Positions 10,184 through 21,933 of a stretch of DNA of 64,000 nucleotides are shown here, piece by piece; the stretch's first letter is position 1; the number at the start of each line of letters is the position of its first letter. The notes under the pieces are model-generated. The model was not told the origin of the DNA. It made no database searches and saw nothing but the letters and a program-made list of their open reading frames with translations. This DNA comes from Ciona savignyi (Eukaryota > Chordata > Ascidiacea > Phlebobranchia > Cionidae). The stretch spans positions 71,251 to 135,250 of the forward strand of contig CH002905.1 in NCBI GenBank assembly GCA_000149265.1. Reading direction: 5' to 3'. Made by a program: the position numbers and the translations under genes.

Positions 10184-13100
10184 ATGCCGAAAACACTTTG
10201 TAAGATGAATAAATTATACCGACGGAAACGATCCGTCTTGTATTGCATTACTGTAATAACGTTAGGGCTGGTTGCACTCTTCTGTATGTTGCTCAGCGTG
10301 CAGATATCTAATCCAGCGAAAATCCCACAAAAGAGAGGCCACAGTGCCATAGAGACAATCGATTCGCGTTTCGTGACAAAATCTCCATTTGGTTCCAAAT
10401 TGTGGCTCCAGTTTTACCCTGAAGTCGATAAACTGCTCAACTTAATACAAGATGGGACGGTAACGTGGCCTGTGCCTTTGAACGACACGACTTCTGCTTG
10501 GTTCACACGACTGGTGCTCAAAGAAAAGCCGGCTTACTATGTTGGGGATATTTTAGAGGCGACACTTGAAGCAAAAGATGGGTTCGATCGAAGGAAAAGT
10601 TATGGAGGAGATTATTTCTTCGCAAGGTTGGTCAATAATACAACTTACCATTGCTAGTTATGGGTCCCAAGTGAAAAATTGGGACACATATTGTTTTTGT
10701 CCGTTTTTTTTTCTTTTTTTTTTTCTTTTTTTTTCGTCAAAGGTTTGACAGGCATGGCATGGCGCCCCGACATCTACCAGAAGGAATAATGGAATCGTTA
10801 TGAAACTTAGCTATATGTTGGACAACATGGTCTAGATATGCAGAAACCAAAATTTTGGGTGATAAATCAAGGGAATTCCCCTGGGAAGTTAAAAACCAAA
10901 ACGGTATTTTTTATGAAAAAATTAGCTTTTTGTGGCATAGCGCTTAAACGGCTGCTCCAATTTGAATAAGATTTGGTGGAACGTAAGTGCATTAGACACT
11001 GATTTAACACTTGAAAGAAATAAAAAATTTACCTAGGAAAATACCCTAAAAAAAAGGTTTTGTTCTCAAATCATGATTGTGACAGGCATGGCATGTCGCC
11101 CCAACATCTACCAGAAGGAATAACGGAATCATAATGAAATTTAGCCATTTGTTAGACAAGATGGTCTAGATATGCAGAAACCAACATTTTGGGTGATAAA
11201 TCAAGGGGAATTCCCCTGGGAGGTTAAAAACCAAAACGGTATTTTTTATGAAAAATTTAGATTTTTGTGGCATAGCGCTTAAACGGCTGCTCCAATTTGA
11301 ATAAGATTTGGTGGAATGTAAGTGCATTAGGCACTGATTTAACACTTAAAAGAAATAAAAAATTTACTTAGGGAAATACCCTAAAAAAAGATTTTGTTCT
11401 CAAATCATGATTGTGACAGGCATGGCATGACGCCCCGACATCTACCAGAAGGAAGAATAAAATAGTAATAAAGCTTTGTCATTTGTTAGACAACATGGTC
11501 GAGATACGCAGGAGCAAAATTGTGGGTGATAAATCTAGGGGAATTCCCCAGAGACGTTAATAACCAAAACGGTTTTTTTAGAAAAAAACTAGTTTTTTTG
11601 GCATAGCGCTTAAACGGTTGCTTCAATCTGATTCAAATTTGGTGGAATGTAAGTGCATTACCTACTAATTTAACAATTAGAAAAAAAATAATATATAGGG
11701 AAATACCCTAAAAAATAAGATTTTGTTCTTAAATCATGATTGTGACAGGCATGGCATGACGCCCCGACATCTACCAAAAGGAATAATAAAATAGTAATGG
11801 AGCTTTGTCATTTGTTAGACAACATGGTCTAGATACACAGGAGCAAAATTGTGGGTGATAAATCTAGGGGAACTCCCCGGAGACGTTAAAATCCAAAACG
11901 GTTATTTTTCTAAAAAAATAGCTTTTCGGAAAATAACGTTTAACCGGCTGCTCTAATTTTGATCAGATTTTGTGAAATGCTAAAAAAAACTTTAATTTAA
12001 AACATTTGTGATGAAATCGTTGTAAATCTATCACGATTGTTTTTTTACCTACACACGGAGAAGAAGTTTGGTTTGATAACTATGGGACCCATGAGTTTAT
12101 GCTTGCAGAAACAAAAACTACATACACAGTGTATAAAATACAAAATGTGGTTAGGGACCCTGTAGCATGAATATATGGCATACAACATGTGTTTTACAAA
12201 TAGTGGTGGTTAAACACGTGGTTGACACTCTCTAGTTATATACGGTATTGTTACTTTAGCACAGTGGTGGGCAACTTCTCTAGTCGGCGGGCCAGATGTG
12301 TGAAAATAAAGTTCTTGGTGGGCTGGATTATTACATGAATAGTATTCAATATCTTAATTACAGGGTATGGTTAGATACAGTCTGCGGGTCGGTCAAAATC
12401 GTATGTTGCCCATGCCTGCTTTAGCGCAATACGTAACTATCTAAAGTAAAATACAGCACTGTAATTATAGGTTGATGCGCACCAACGATAGTGGTGAAGT
12501 ACTCGGGAGCGGGGTAGCTTGTGATGTGGTTGATAAAGGCGATGGAACTTATACAATCTTCGCTCCCCTTCTCTGGGCAGGTCGTGCAACGTTGTTCGTT
12601 GACATGGTCCACCCGAGTGAAGCAATCGTCCAACTTGTTCGACAAAGTGCGACTGGAGTTGGAAAGGGACTTCATTTTGTTTCCACCTACCCTTCCGGCG
12701 AGAGAGTTCTTTGCAACGTTGGGTTGAAACCCAAACACAAGTAAGCTAATCTGATTGGATAAAATAGTCATATTTATCCACATACAAATGGAAAACAACA
12801 ATAAGTTGTATACGTTTAATGTTAAGCTGTTGTAGACAGTTCTGTGGTCAAATGGTTAGGCGGATCGACGCAATAAAAAATAGCCAGCTATTATCTCACC
12901 TCGTGGCATCAGTCGGGGTTCCGGAGATATAGTAGGTTTGTACGAAACATTTGAATCCACTGCGTTGAAGCCATTCTCATAAAAACTGACGTTGTCAAAT
13001 TCGTTGTGTCTTAGGCAAAGCACAAAAACTGTTAGAGCGTCCTATTCATATACAACATTGTCCACCATTCCGGCTACCCGACGATGGACGCGAGCTAATC

Positions 13101-14253
13101 TAACGAATGTTCCTGTAATAACTCTCCTTTATTTTACAATTTACTGGAACTTCCAAATCTGTTAATATAACAAAATCACTTATTTGTTTGCTTCACGATA
13201 AAATATTGTTAAAAAATACTTTTTCTTTGCAGGCGATTTCTATGTGATTTTTCATTGCCGGATAAAGGATTTACGTGGTTTTGTGAAACCACACTTTCTG
13301 GTGTTTGTCCCGGTGTTGTAACTTATACTGAAGTAAAGACGATAAAATCCAAGGTTATGAAATTAGGAACTCAACCTCTATTTAAGCGCGGGCGTAATTG
13401 GAACACACCAATTAAGCAAAAAGGTTTAATGGTTCAAGTTAAGCAATCTATGTTTGTCGAAAATTTCTTAAAAACGCTACCAGTTTGCGAAGCCTCTTCT
13501 AGTATGTCCGAGTATTCCTTTCAAAGCGTGTTTGGTAAACATAGTGGATTTTACTTGGACAACGAGTGGAAATCCATGCAGTGTAAATCTCGTCTTAAAG
13601 GTTTCAATCCAACTGAATGTTTAAAAAACAAATCGCTTTATCTAATCGGCGATTCAACTATGAGGCAATGGTACAATGCATTTTTGGATATTCTCACTCT
13701 TAATAACTTCCCCTCCCATATATTGGACAAACATGGCCAAGATGTTTGGCAAGTACCACGAACAGGATACAATCACGGATATAATATCAGCGTCTTCTAT
13801 GGACCTCATGGTCTGCCCCTTTATAACCCAGGACCTCCAAGCTCACATCCTTTTATCGTTGATACTTTAAAATCAATCCAATCCCAAGATGGGTCAAACA
13901 CTTTGGTTGTGATTAATTTAGCGCTTCATTTTTTACTTGTCGACCCGATATATTACATGCAAAGGGTGGATGCAGTGAAACGATCTGTTGAAGAACTTCA
14001 GCATCGTGTGTCTGGCATTCGAATTTTCATTCGAGGATGTATACGTCATAGAAATACGTACGTCACTGCACCTACTGAGTGGTACAGTTTCCGACTTTGT
14101 AAAATACTCCGCGCGGCGTTTGAATTGGTACCAAATGTTGGATTTATAGACACTTGGCAAATGACAACAGTTTTTTCCAATGACCAAAATATTCACCCCA
14201 CAAAAGAATCGGTTAATAAGCACGTAATGGCATTTCTTTCATACCTGTGCTGA
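10184..14253 (+). CDS. NXPE-family protein (neurexophilin and PC-esterase-like domains)
   Basis: Three exons close in phase: 10184-10626, 12471-12740 and 13233-14253, giving 577 residues, a normal length for NXPE proteins. Residues about 16-37 are a hydrophobic signal-anchor (YCITVITLGLVALFCMLL), which suggests a Golgi or secretory type II protein. The middle carries the neurexophilin-like Ig fold (YGGDYFFAR, DKGDGTYTIFAPLLWAG, HPSEAIVQLVRQ). The last exon carries the PC-esterase-like fold, with WKSMQCKSRLK, the nucleophile motif YLIGDSTMRQWY and the late His motif NIHPTKES. The exact reaction of NXPE proteins is not established to my knowledge; an esterase or acyltransferase acting on glycans is inferred from the fold. 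A poly(A) signal AATAAA lies near 14314. Intron 1 holds a tandem array of a ~334-bp repeat and a hAT MITE. The gene is convergent with the KCTD gene. Confidence 0.92.
10690..12240. repeat. Dispersed element with about four tandem ~334-bp units
   Basis: Units start with GACAGGCATGGCATG at 10747, 11081, 11415 and 11744, a spacing of 329-334 bp. Each carries GACATCTACCAGAAGGAATA, GACAACATGGTCTAGATA, AAATTTTGGGTGATAAATC and GCATAGCGCTTAAACGGCTG. The array is preceded by a T-rich lead (TTTTTGTCCGTTTTTTTTTC) and followed by a non-repeated end with GTGGTTAGGGACCCTG and GTGGTGGTTAAACACGTGGT. Related copies lie at 56950-57830 plus 58880-59160, and a lead-in copy near 60565. No coding frame was seen; the transposon class is not clear to me. 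It fills much of NXPE intron 1. Confidence 0.8.
12262..12418. mobile_element. hAT-type MITE with 8-bp target duplication
   Basis: 157 bp between inverted ends CAGTGGTGGGCAAC and GTTGCCCATGCCTG, flanked by CTTTAGCA (12254-12261) and CTTTAGCG (12419-12426), an 8-bp duplication with one mismatch. It is the same family as 2144-2322. It is non-coding and sits 50 bp upstream of NXPE exon 2. Confidence 0.85.
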
Positions 14254-14380
14254 AAGCTCAGGTTTTTGGCCAAAATGTGCTGTGCGGGTTCCCCCTTTAG
14301 ATGTGTGCTAAAAATAAATAAAATGGTGTTTTCTGGAATGAAAGTCTTGTCGAACGGTTGTGCTCTTTAGTCTATATTTT

Positions 14381-14590
14381 GGGGCAACACTAAAAGGAGG
14401 AAAAGAGGGAATGAGAGAAGAGAGAAACAGCTCACTATAACTACGGAAACTAATTTAAACCCTGAACACTAATCTCGACCCCAGAACTAACCTTAACTTC
14501 AACCCATGTTTAAAACTAACTCTAATGACATAATCTCAATTTTAATGTGCGGTTTCCCTCCTTTCCGCTTTTCCTTTTTTATTTTTCTCC
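14381..14590. mobile_element. GCAACAC-type MITE
   Basis: It starts GGGGCAACACTAAAAGGAGG and ends in the reversed pyrimidine form (CCCTCCTTTCCGCTTTTCC). The internal blocks AAACTAACTCTAATG and AACCCTGAACAC are shared with the copies at 17177, 28325 and 32125. Confidence 0.65.
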
Positions 14591-14844
14591 TATAAATAGT
14601 TTCTTCACGATTACAAAATACAGATATACAGTCCCCGAGCGCCTTACTAATTGAGCTATACGGCCGGACATTGGTTAGATTACCTCGCACATCGTCGAGA
14701 AACAAGAGCTTTGCAATATGTTCTTTATGATTGAGACGTTTCCTCATGCGATGTTCGATAAGTGCCTTGCCAAAGAACACAACCGACCACTTTCACTGAC
14801 AGGCAACGCAACTGACGAAACTTATATTGATATACTAGTTCGGT

Positions 14845-15045
14845 CTTAATTAAATTTTGTTTGCTTTTTGATGTTGTTTTGCTTAGGCCGCGTCCGCTAT
14901 ATTTATTAAATTATATATTTTTTAGTGGAGTGTTTTAACGACTGTTCGTTTTGCCGTCTTTTCCTGTTCCTGTATCGTGATTTGATTCGTTTGCCATTTT
15001 TAAATACTGGGGCAAAAAAATGAATAAACTAAACTAAAACATTAG
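14845..15045 (+). repeat. Dispersed ~200-bp repeat (CACGTC family)
   Basis: It shares GTCTTAATTAAATTTTGTTT, a GGCCGCGTCCGCTATATTTA block, GTTTTAACGACTGTTCGTTT and an end of AATAAACTAAACTAAA with copies at 38775 (+), 44575 (-) and 61475 (+). A fragment is at 27412-27480. It is AT-rich and non-coding; its class is unknown. Confidence 0.65.
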
Positions 15046-16087
15046 ACTATTCGGTCGCAAAATATGTGATAAATTCAAAACTACTTGATTATAGTGCAGA
15101 TTTTAACACCCATTAAACAATACAGTGTGTATTTATTTCAACGCAATATGACACACAATTACGCGCAAACTATTTATACTCGACCCAATGGCAGTTAAAA
15201 CTATAAATTAACCATGACAGAAAATATTCCGAAAAACAGAAGTTCGTAATTACAACGCAACAAAGCAAAACATATTTAATTAGCAGGTTGCGACACGATT
15301 AGAAGTTAGGAACATAGAATACAGATGTGTATTTTGCAGCTTAGATAACGTATATCAGGAAGTCGTGTTATTATAACATGTTTTAGTTGGTTTAGTTTAT
15401 TTTTGTGGATATAAAAGTTCCTTTAAATCAACCAAAATATAAGACAAAATTACACACACTAAAAAAAGTATGTTTATACTTAATTTTAATAAGTTTAACA
15501 TACCAATATACATTTATTAGTATAAATAATAAATTGCCAAAAAATGTTTTGCTGCTACGATATATAAACGTGACTTGTTAAATCTATTTAAAAATGTAAT
15601 TTTAAGAAAAATGGCAACATCACATCACAGTTGACAAATTGTGTTATACAGAAATATTTTTTTTAAAATGAATTTACATTTATTTTTCTTTATATCACTT
15701 ATAAAATGCACCAGTGTATAATTTCGAATAAAGGCTTAAAAGTTTTATTTTCATGGTTGATTAGATGTTTATGACATGGAATATTTTAAGATAATAATCC
15801 AAATAATTCAATTAGTAATTCATTATTAAAAGATAAAGCTAATTAGCATAATTTCTTAAGGAGAACTATCCAGATAAATTTAATTTAAGATTATACTGGT
15901 GCAATAGGAAAATCCGCTACAAATTGGGAAAACACCAACAAGAAATTGCACAAATGGAATAGTAAAACACAAAAATGCCACGATCCTATGTGTGTTAGTC
16001 AGACTTCATTTTATTGAATCAAACATCCGATACCGATAAGTGGAAATTTTATCTTTGGGGACAAGGGCAGCAAGAATTTTGTGGTTG

Positions 16088-16370
16088 TAGTGAGTGATGT
16101 CATCATACAGGTTGAGTGATGTCATCATACAGGTTGAGTGATGTCATCATACAGGTGAGTGATGTCATCATACAGGTTGAGTGATGTCATCATACAGGTT
16201 GAGTGATGTCATCATACAGGTGAGTGATGTCATCATACAGGTTGAGTGATGTCATCATACAGGTGAGTGATGTCATCACACATGTGAGTGATGTCATCAT
16301 ACAGGTGAGTGATGTCATCACACATGTGAGTGATGTCATCACACAGGTGAGTGATGACATCAAACAGGTC
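16088..16370. repeat. Minisatellite, ~20-22-bp unit with TGATGTCATCA core
   Basis: About 14 units of GTGAGTGATGTCATCATACAG and close variants. The last unit overlaps the KCTD stop codon at 16360-16362, so the array forms the start of that gene's 3' UTR. The core TGATGTCATCA is nearly palindromic and resembles, but is not identical to, CRE/AP-1 sites. One other frame through the array is open and would read repeated CDDITH. Confidence 0.9.
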
Positions 16371-19300
16371 GATTGCTGTTGACATGGATACGACGAACGC
16401 GATGCGATCTCGACTCCTCAATGTCATCGTCACTTTGGCAGTTGTGTATTGAGCGAGGGGCGTCCACCGTGGTGCTGTCGGAGGTAGCGATCATGTGGGG
16501 GGGGCACGGCCGATCTTGTTCATACAGCAGGATGTTGAGTGTTTCTTCGTATATTCTTGCCTCGGGGAATTCAACCTGTTGTGGTCCAGTGTAATATTAG
16601 AAAATAAACTATATTGGTGGGTTACTATCGAAATGATACAATCTAGAAAATGCACATCCTTATGGTGTAAAAATGCTCCCAGGTTATGGTAATAAGTCAG
16701 TACAATTATGTTATAATATTAGGAAATAAACTTTATTCAGTAAAACCAAAAACAGAACAATAAAATCACTCATGGGCAAAGAATAGAGGTAAAATTTATT
16801 TTTCATAAAATTGTGTTTATTTTTCTATTTTGGTATTATGCATAGGCCTATGCAACAATGGTTAATATACACCAGATTAGGGGATTCAAAAGTCAATTTT
16901 ACATAAACACTTTCAAATATTAACAATTAGTGGCTTACTATTGTAATGATACAATCTAGAAAATGCTCTTCATGTTGCAAAAATGATCTCAGATTATGGT
17001 AATAAGGTAGTGCAATACAGACAGTATAGAATGGATACACATGGGTGATAAAAACAATTTTAAGTCTGACTCACCCTGACCCCACTTACTCACTTTTTAT
17101 TTTATTAATAGCACACATTAATAAAATAAAAATTTAATTATTGAGTATCTATAATGTCACGCATATGTTTAGTACGGGCAACACTTAAAGGAGGGAAAGA
17201 GGAAAGGAGGGAAACTGCACAGTTAAACTATGAAAACTAATTCTAACCCTGAACTCCAACCCCATGTTTAAAACTAACTCTAATGTCATATTCTTTATTT
17301 TAGTGAGCACTTTCCCTCCTTCCCGCTTTTTCTCATTTTAGTTACCCTCCTTTATTACCTTGGTTTGTTTCTTCTCAGTTGCATACACAATTGAGGTGCA
17401 ACAGATTTCCGCCACTTTTCTCTGGTGGCCGTAAAACGACCAATCACAAATTTCGTCGCCAATAATATCCTTGATGAATAAAATCCGACCATTGAATCGG
17501 AGAGATAATTTGTCGAATAATTCTATGTTTTTCAACATATTGTCGTCAGAGGAACTGTGAAGGATGGATTATTAAATCCTCTAAAAAAAGTTTGTCTAAA
17601 AAAAAGGTTGTCTAAAAAAAATTGTCTTAAACAATTTGTCTAAAAAATTGTCTAAAAAAATCAAAGTTTGTCTAAAAAAAAGTTAAATAAAAGTTGTATA
17701 AATAAAAGTTGTCTAAAACAGTTGTCTAAAAAAAAAGTTTTCTAAAAAAAAAGCTTGTCTAAAAAAAATGTTGTCTAAAAAAACAGTTGTCTAAAAAAAC
17801 AGTTGTCTAAAAAAAGGTGTTTAAAAAAAAGTTGTCCAAAAAAGTTGTCTAAAAAAACTTTACGTCTAAAAACAAAGTTCGTTTAACAAAATTTACATTC
17901 TATAAAAAAAGGAGTGTGAAAGATGAATTTTTAAATTTTCTATTTAAAAAGTTGTAATTCGTTAATTCTTGGTGCGTTACAATATTATAACTTTTACATT
18001 ACATGAATAGGTTCATGGTCTTATCCTGACTAGCCAAAGATAATAAATATTCAGTGTATCAAGGTGATAGGCAGCAGGAAAACTTTTTTTTAAGATGTTT
18101 CGGAAAAAAATACATTTTCTATCAATAATCAATAAAGAAGATCCTCGAAATGTTTTAAAAGGGCGAATCATTTTATTGGCTATATACACTGTGAATATGT
18201 CATACTATATACAATGTTAATATGTCATACATCCATGCATAATTCGCCACATAAATAGACATACTTGGTGTACGAGTACTTGTTGTTCCCACGGTTGTAC
18301 ATGAACTTAACGATCGGTTTGTTGGTTTTCCGCACTAAATCCTGCTCTTCTTTGGGAGATGTGACGATGGGAACTCGGCAAACTGGATCAGCTTCCACAT
18401 TTTTCCGCTCAAGTGACGTCTCGCATTGGGTCACCAAACCTGTGTGCAAGGCAGAAGGGTTGAAAAGTCAGACCGGTTAGTCTGGCTGTTAACCCTTTCA
18501 ATCGAAAGGTTGCAGGTGCGAAACTGGTCGCTAGCTAGTTGGTTGTGTCCTTGGGCAAGGCATTTAACGGACATTGCCTTAACCCAGCGAATTTACGGGT
18601 TCTACCAAATTAAAGGAACAGGTCTATATTATATACCACACACTGCAATAGCTCTGGTAACCCGACGGTGGGCGCGAGGTGATCTGACGATTGCCCGTGT
18701 GTTAACCCCCTTGGTTTTCCCATTCACTGGGATAAACATAAATATCCTAACCTATTCTATCCTAAAACTATGAAGACCAGGGGTGGGCACACTTTTTGAA
18801 TCAGTGTCAAAAATTATTTCATTCTTAGACTGGCAGGCCAAGTGATCAAGTCACCACATATGGTTTGTCACTGTTGATAAAAAAACTTATTTTATCTAAG
18901 AAATACTGTACAATAAGATAAATTAACTAAGTAATTTACTTTATACAATGATCAGCAACTTTATAACCAAGAAAGAAAAGATCACTCTCACCTTGAATTA
19001 AATAATATTTTGCTTCAGCAAGCAGCTCAGCTATTTCGAACCGGTTGTCGGGTAAAGTGATCGATCCATCTCGTAAGTAATTTAATATCGCGCTGAAGTG
19101 TTTGCCGCACCGATCAATTAATATCCATCCTATAATGTCATGTGTTTACGAATACTTTTATGTCTGGTCCGACCGATTAGTCTGGTGGTGTAGTGCGATG
19201 CCTTTTAACCAAAAGGTTGCAAGTTGTGACCTTGGGCAAGGCACTTAACGGACATTGCCTGAACCTAGCGGATTAATGGGTTTTAACGAATTGAAGGAAC

Positions 19301-21371
19301 GTGTGAATCATACACAACACACTGCAATAGCTTTGGTAACCCGACGATGGGCGCGAGGTATTCTGGTCTTACAACATGGGTTGAATGTAGACGGGTTTTA
19401 CACAGGAAACTGTCCTATGCTTAAACTTGTTACTTAATATGGATTTGCAAAAGTGCTCTAATTAAAATATGTTCTGCTAAATATTAGAATGGGATTCAAG
19501 TTTAAATCATGGTTTACTCAAAAAAATATTCTTGTGATGCACATTATTGCAATTTAAAAAAAATGGGCAGTGGGCACGGACCATAACTTGAAAGCAATGG
19601 ATAGGATATTTTATGGGGACTTTTAAGAAGAAGACTATCACAAGTCCAGTTTTCCACAAAACGGTTATCAGAAGTATGAAGTAATGCATTATATCCATAG
19701 AAAAAAATTGCTTTAGGTTTTGTTTAACTTATTAATGGCCTTGCCCAAGGACACAACAAACATGAAGGTCATGTTCTCACAGACTTTACAGAGCTATTTA
19801 ACCTGCTAGTATAAACAGCAGATGTTGTGGTGGTTTTAAATTTCAATGTGCCAAAAGTTCTCAGTTATTTTGACCCTTGGAAAAAAAGCATGAATCAGGA
19901 CATTACCGGTGTTGTAATGACTCATTGATCCAACCCCAGGGTTAAAATAAGTATTCTATCCATCTACACGCACTACAATACTGCATTGTTAATGTTTTTT
20001 GATGATTAGCATCAACTGCACAAACTAGTGGACATCACTAAACAAAAAAACAAAGTAGAGATAAGAATAAAACCTTCACTGTCGGTAAGAACCACCATTC
20101 TTCCACTGAACATTGCTCTTAGCATGTTGTCTTCTTTAGTGAGGGTGCCCATAGTGGTGTAATGCAACGATCCACCTACGTTTAGCTTGACATATTTGTT
20201 GGAATTCATGAGAGCAGTGGCAGCAGCATCTTGGTATAAATATGTGTAAGTTTCTCTGGTTAACATATGATATTTCTTTTAAGTTGGTTTACATTGGATA
20301 GGGTGTACCATACTAGTGTTGGGATGAAATAAAAATTCCGAATATTGCGCATAACTTTCTGACAAAAACAATATTCTGTTGTGTAGTTTTGCAAACTTAT
20401 TCACTGACAACTGAATAAGGTTACCATAGTACAATATACACCATTTTTGCCTTATATAACCAAATGGGTATTTAGGGATTAAATAGGATATTTATTTTTA
20501 TCCCCATGAGCAGGAATACGCAAGCGCCGTTTTTCCATTCGGTTGAGGCAGTGTCCCTTACCCAAGGAAATAACAGATTAGCTATATATAGACCCCTTTC
20601 AAACCTTCAACCCTTCAACTGAAAGGCAATGCACTAACCCACCATAAAAACAAAAATATCTATTACAAAATTATGGATGTTTGCCAGATAAAACTTTTGA
20701 TTTCCAGTTTAGATTGTTTGTTTTGCTTAAAGACATACATACTCTATAAACTATAGCTTGAAAAAATGCCCATCATGAAAAAAAATAATTTAAGAAAATA
20801 TATGTCATATTGTAAGTCGAAAGATTATGGGATCAAAACCAGTCATAAGCCAGTCGGTTGTATCTTCAAAAAGGCAATTACCAACAAAAGTCTCCCAAAC
20901 AAAGTGGATAATGTTGAACTAAACAGTAGAAATCTCTTAATCAAAGAATAGAAGTGGGATATTCATGTTTATCCCAGTGAATGGAAAAATGCATGGGTGT
21001 GAACACACATAGATACAACACACTGTAATATCTTCGATAATGAGACGGTGGGCAAGGTCATCTGACAATTGGACATGTCATTAAGCCCCCTAGTCTTTCC
21101 TGTATGTGAAAGTAATTAAGAACACGCTGTGATAATCTCCAGTAAATGATAAGTAACCCATACCTGCACTTTTCGAGGGTGAAAGTCCAGCAGCATAATT
21201 CTTTTCTAACACCGCTGTTGATTGTACTTGAGCAGTGCTGGCACACGGTATTTGATGCAAAGTGTTGTTCGCAGTAGTTGTAATTCCTGTTTGTTCTTTC
21301 ACAAGGGCGTGTACTTGGTGACTTTGGACATTGGCTGGGAACGTAACAGACGACGCTTCATGGAGAGCCAT
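16360..21371 (-). CDS. BTB-domain adaptor of the KCTD10/KCTD13/TNFAIP1 (BACURD) group
   Basis: Six exons close in phase, from 5': 21164-21371 (ATG at 21369-21371), 20074-20229, 18992-19129, 18265-18439, 17359-17554 and 16360-16575. They give 362 residues, slightly longer than the vertebrate proteins because of a longer N-terminus. The BTB/T1 domain starts at about residue 78 with [16 protein letters not shown] and runs through [20 protein letters not shown] and [12 protein letters not shown]. The conserved C-terminal half has [40 protein letters not shown], the QTKVEFP motif reported to bind PCNA in vertebrate relatives, and a basic end RVRRIHV. Known role: substrate adaptor for Cullin-3 ubiquitin ligase, acting on RhoA among others. 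It is divergent from UBE2Q. Vertebrates have three paralogues; a single ancestral copy here is inference. Confidence 0.95.
17177..17341. mobile_element. GCAACAC-type MITE
   Basis: About 165 bp with start GGCAACACTTAAAGGAGGG and a pyrimidine-rich inverted end (CTCCTTCCCGCTTTTTC). It lies in the last KCTD intron, just 3' of exon 17359-17554 in transcript sense. Confidence 0.7.
17575..17890 (-). repeat. Imperfect array of TTTTTTTAGACAA units
   Basis: On the plus strand this is a run of about 18 imperfect GTCTAAAAAAA units, 13-19 bp each. On the KCTD transcript strand each reads as a T tract followed by AGAC, and about fifteen of them look like a minimal 3' splice site. The nearest such AG (17581-17582) is 25 nt before the true acceptor AG (17555-17556). 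Confidence 0.85.
18469..18768 (+). repeat. SINE copy, full length
   Basis: Complete copy in the KCTD intron just upstream (in transcript sense) of exon 18265-18439, antisense to the gene. Head GGTTAGTCTGGCTGTTAACC, middle TGTCCTTGGGCAAGGCATTT, tail TATCCTAACCTATTCTATCC. Confidence 0.9.
19168..19372 (+). repeat. SINE copy, 3' truncated
   Basis: Head (GATTAGTCTGGTGGTGTAGT) and middle (GGCACTTAACGGACATTGCC) are clear. The copy stops after GGGCGCGAGGTATTCTG, without the TATCC tail. It lies in a KCTD intron. Confidence 0.8.
20483..20642 (-). repeat. Old SINE fragment
   Basis: Degenerate antisense copy in the first KCTD intron, recognisable from GGATATTTATTTTTATCCCC, the CCCTTACCCAAGGAAA block and CAACTGAAAGGCAATGCACT. 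Another degenerate tail lies at 20955-21090. Confidence 0.55.
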
Positions 21372-21933
21372 TTTGGATGTAACAACCTGAAAATAATAAT
21401 ATTTATCAATTTAGTTTAACGAGTAAGTTAGCAATTAGTACAAACCACGTTCATTAGAAACTTGACCACATTACTTTACATTGATATGTATGTTTAGCCC
21501 GGTCAGCTGATTTTTAAAGGAGTCGTAGCTATTACCGACGGGGTGTTCGCGCGATTATTTTAACTGACCGGGTGATTATTTTTAAAGTCAGTGTACCAGT
21601 GGGCCGTTTTAGTTGAATATAATGTAAAAACGTTTTTAACATTTTGTTTCAGCATTAGTATTTTGCTATGATTTATTTGGTGAATAAAAAATTGCTAATT
21701 TACTATTCTGTTTCTGACAATTGCCATTATATATGCGTAAGTTCCATTTCTTTCATAAATGCAAACAAAAATACTCAGGCAAGTTACTTTGCGGAACAAC
21801 AGTCAAGATATTCAACAATTTGCAACAGAATAAAACATTTACTCTTATTATTTATGTGTAGATCGCTCTAAACTAATTTTGGACCAAGATTTTCTGCTAA
21901 AAACTTTGGTTTTGGATTAGCTCTGCTGGAAAT
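21372..21933. promoter_or_regulatory. Shared promoter interval between KCTD and UBE2Q
   Basis: The two start codons are 562 bp apart and point away from each other, so this interval must hold both 5' UTRs and promoters. It contains the inverted pair CCCGGTCAG / CTGACCGGG about 60 bp apart near 21500-21570, around a GC-richer patch (GACGGGGTGTTCGCGCG) in an AT-rich setting. No TATA box or initiator can be fixed by eye. Confidence 0.55.

Larger units (their letters stand above)
14254..16359. other. Gap between convergent NXPE-like and KCTD genes
   Basis: It contains the NXPE 3' UTR, a GCAACAC-type MITE (14381-14590), an old antisense SINE fragment (about 14640-14810), a CACGTC-family dispersed repeat (14845-15045), a plain AT-rich stretch (about 15050-16080) and the minisatellite at 16088-16370. 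I see no further gene. Confidence 0.6.

Noticed and set aside
16088-16370. CRISPR-like regular repeats
   Set aside because: Units are directly joined without unique spacers, and the setting is a spliced eukaryotic genome.
16233-16433. Open frame with CDDITH repeats on the minus strand
   Set aside because: It is a shifted frame across the end of the KCTD coding exon and the minisatellite; the conserved RVRRIHV end is in the other frame.
18782-18870. CAGGGGTGGGCACACTTTTT looked like the start of another hAT MITE
   Set aside because: Only one end is visible; no matching far end or target duplication was found.
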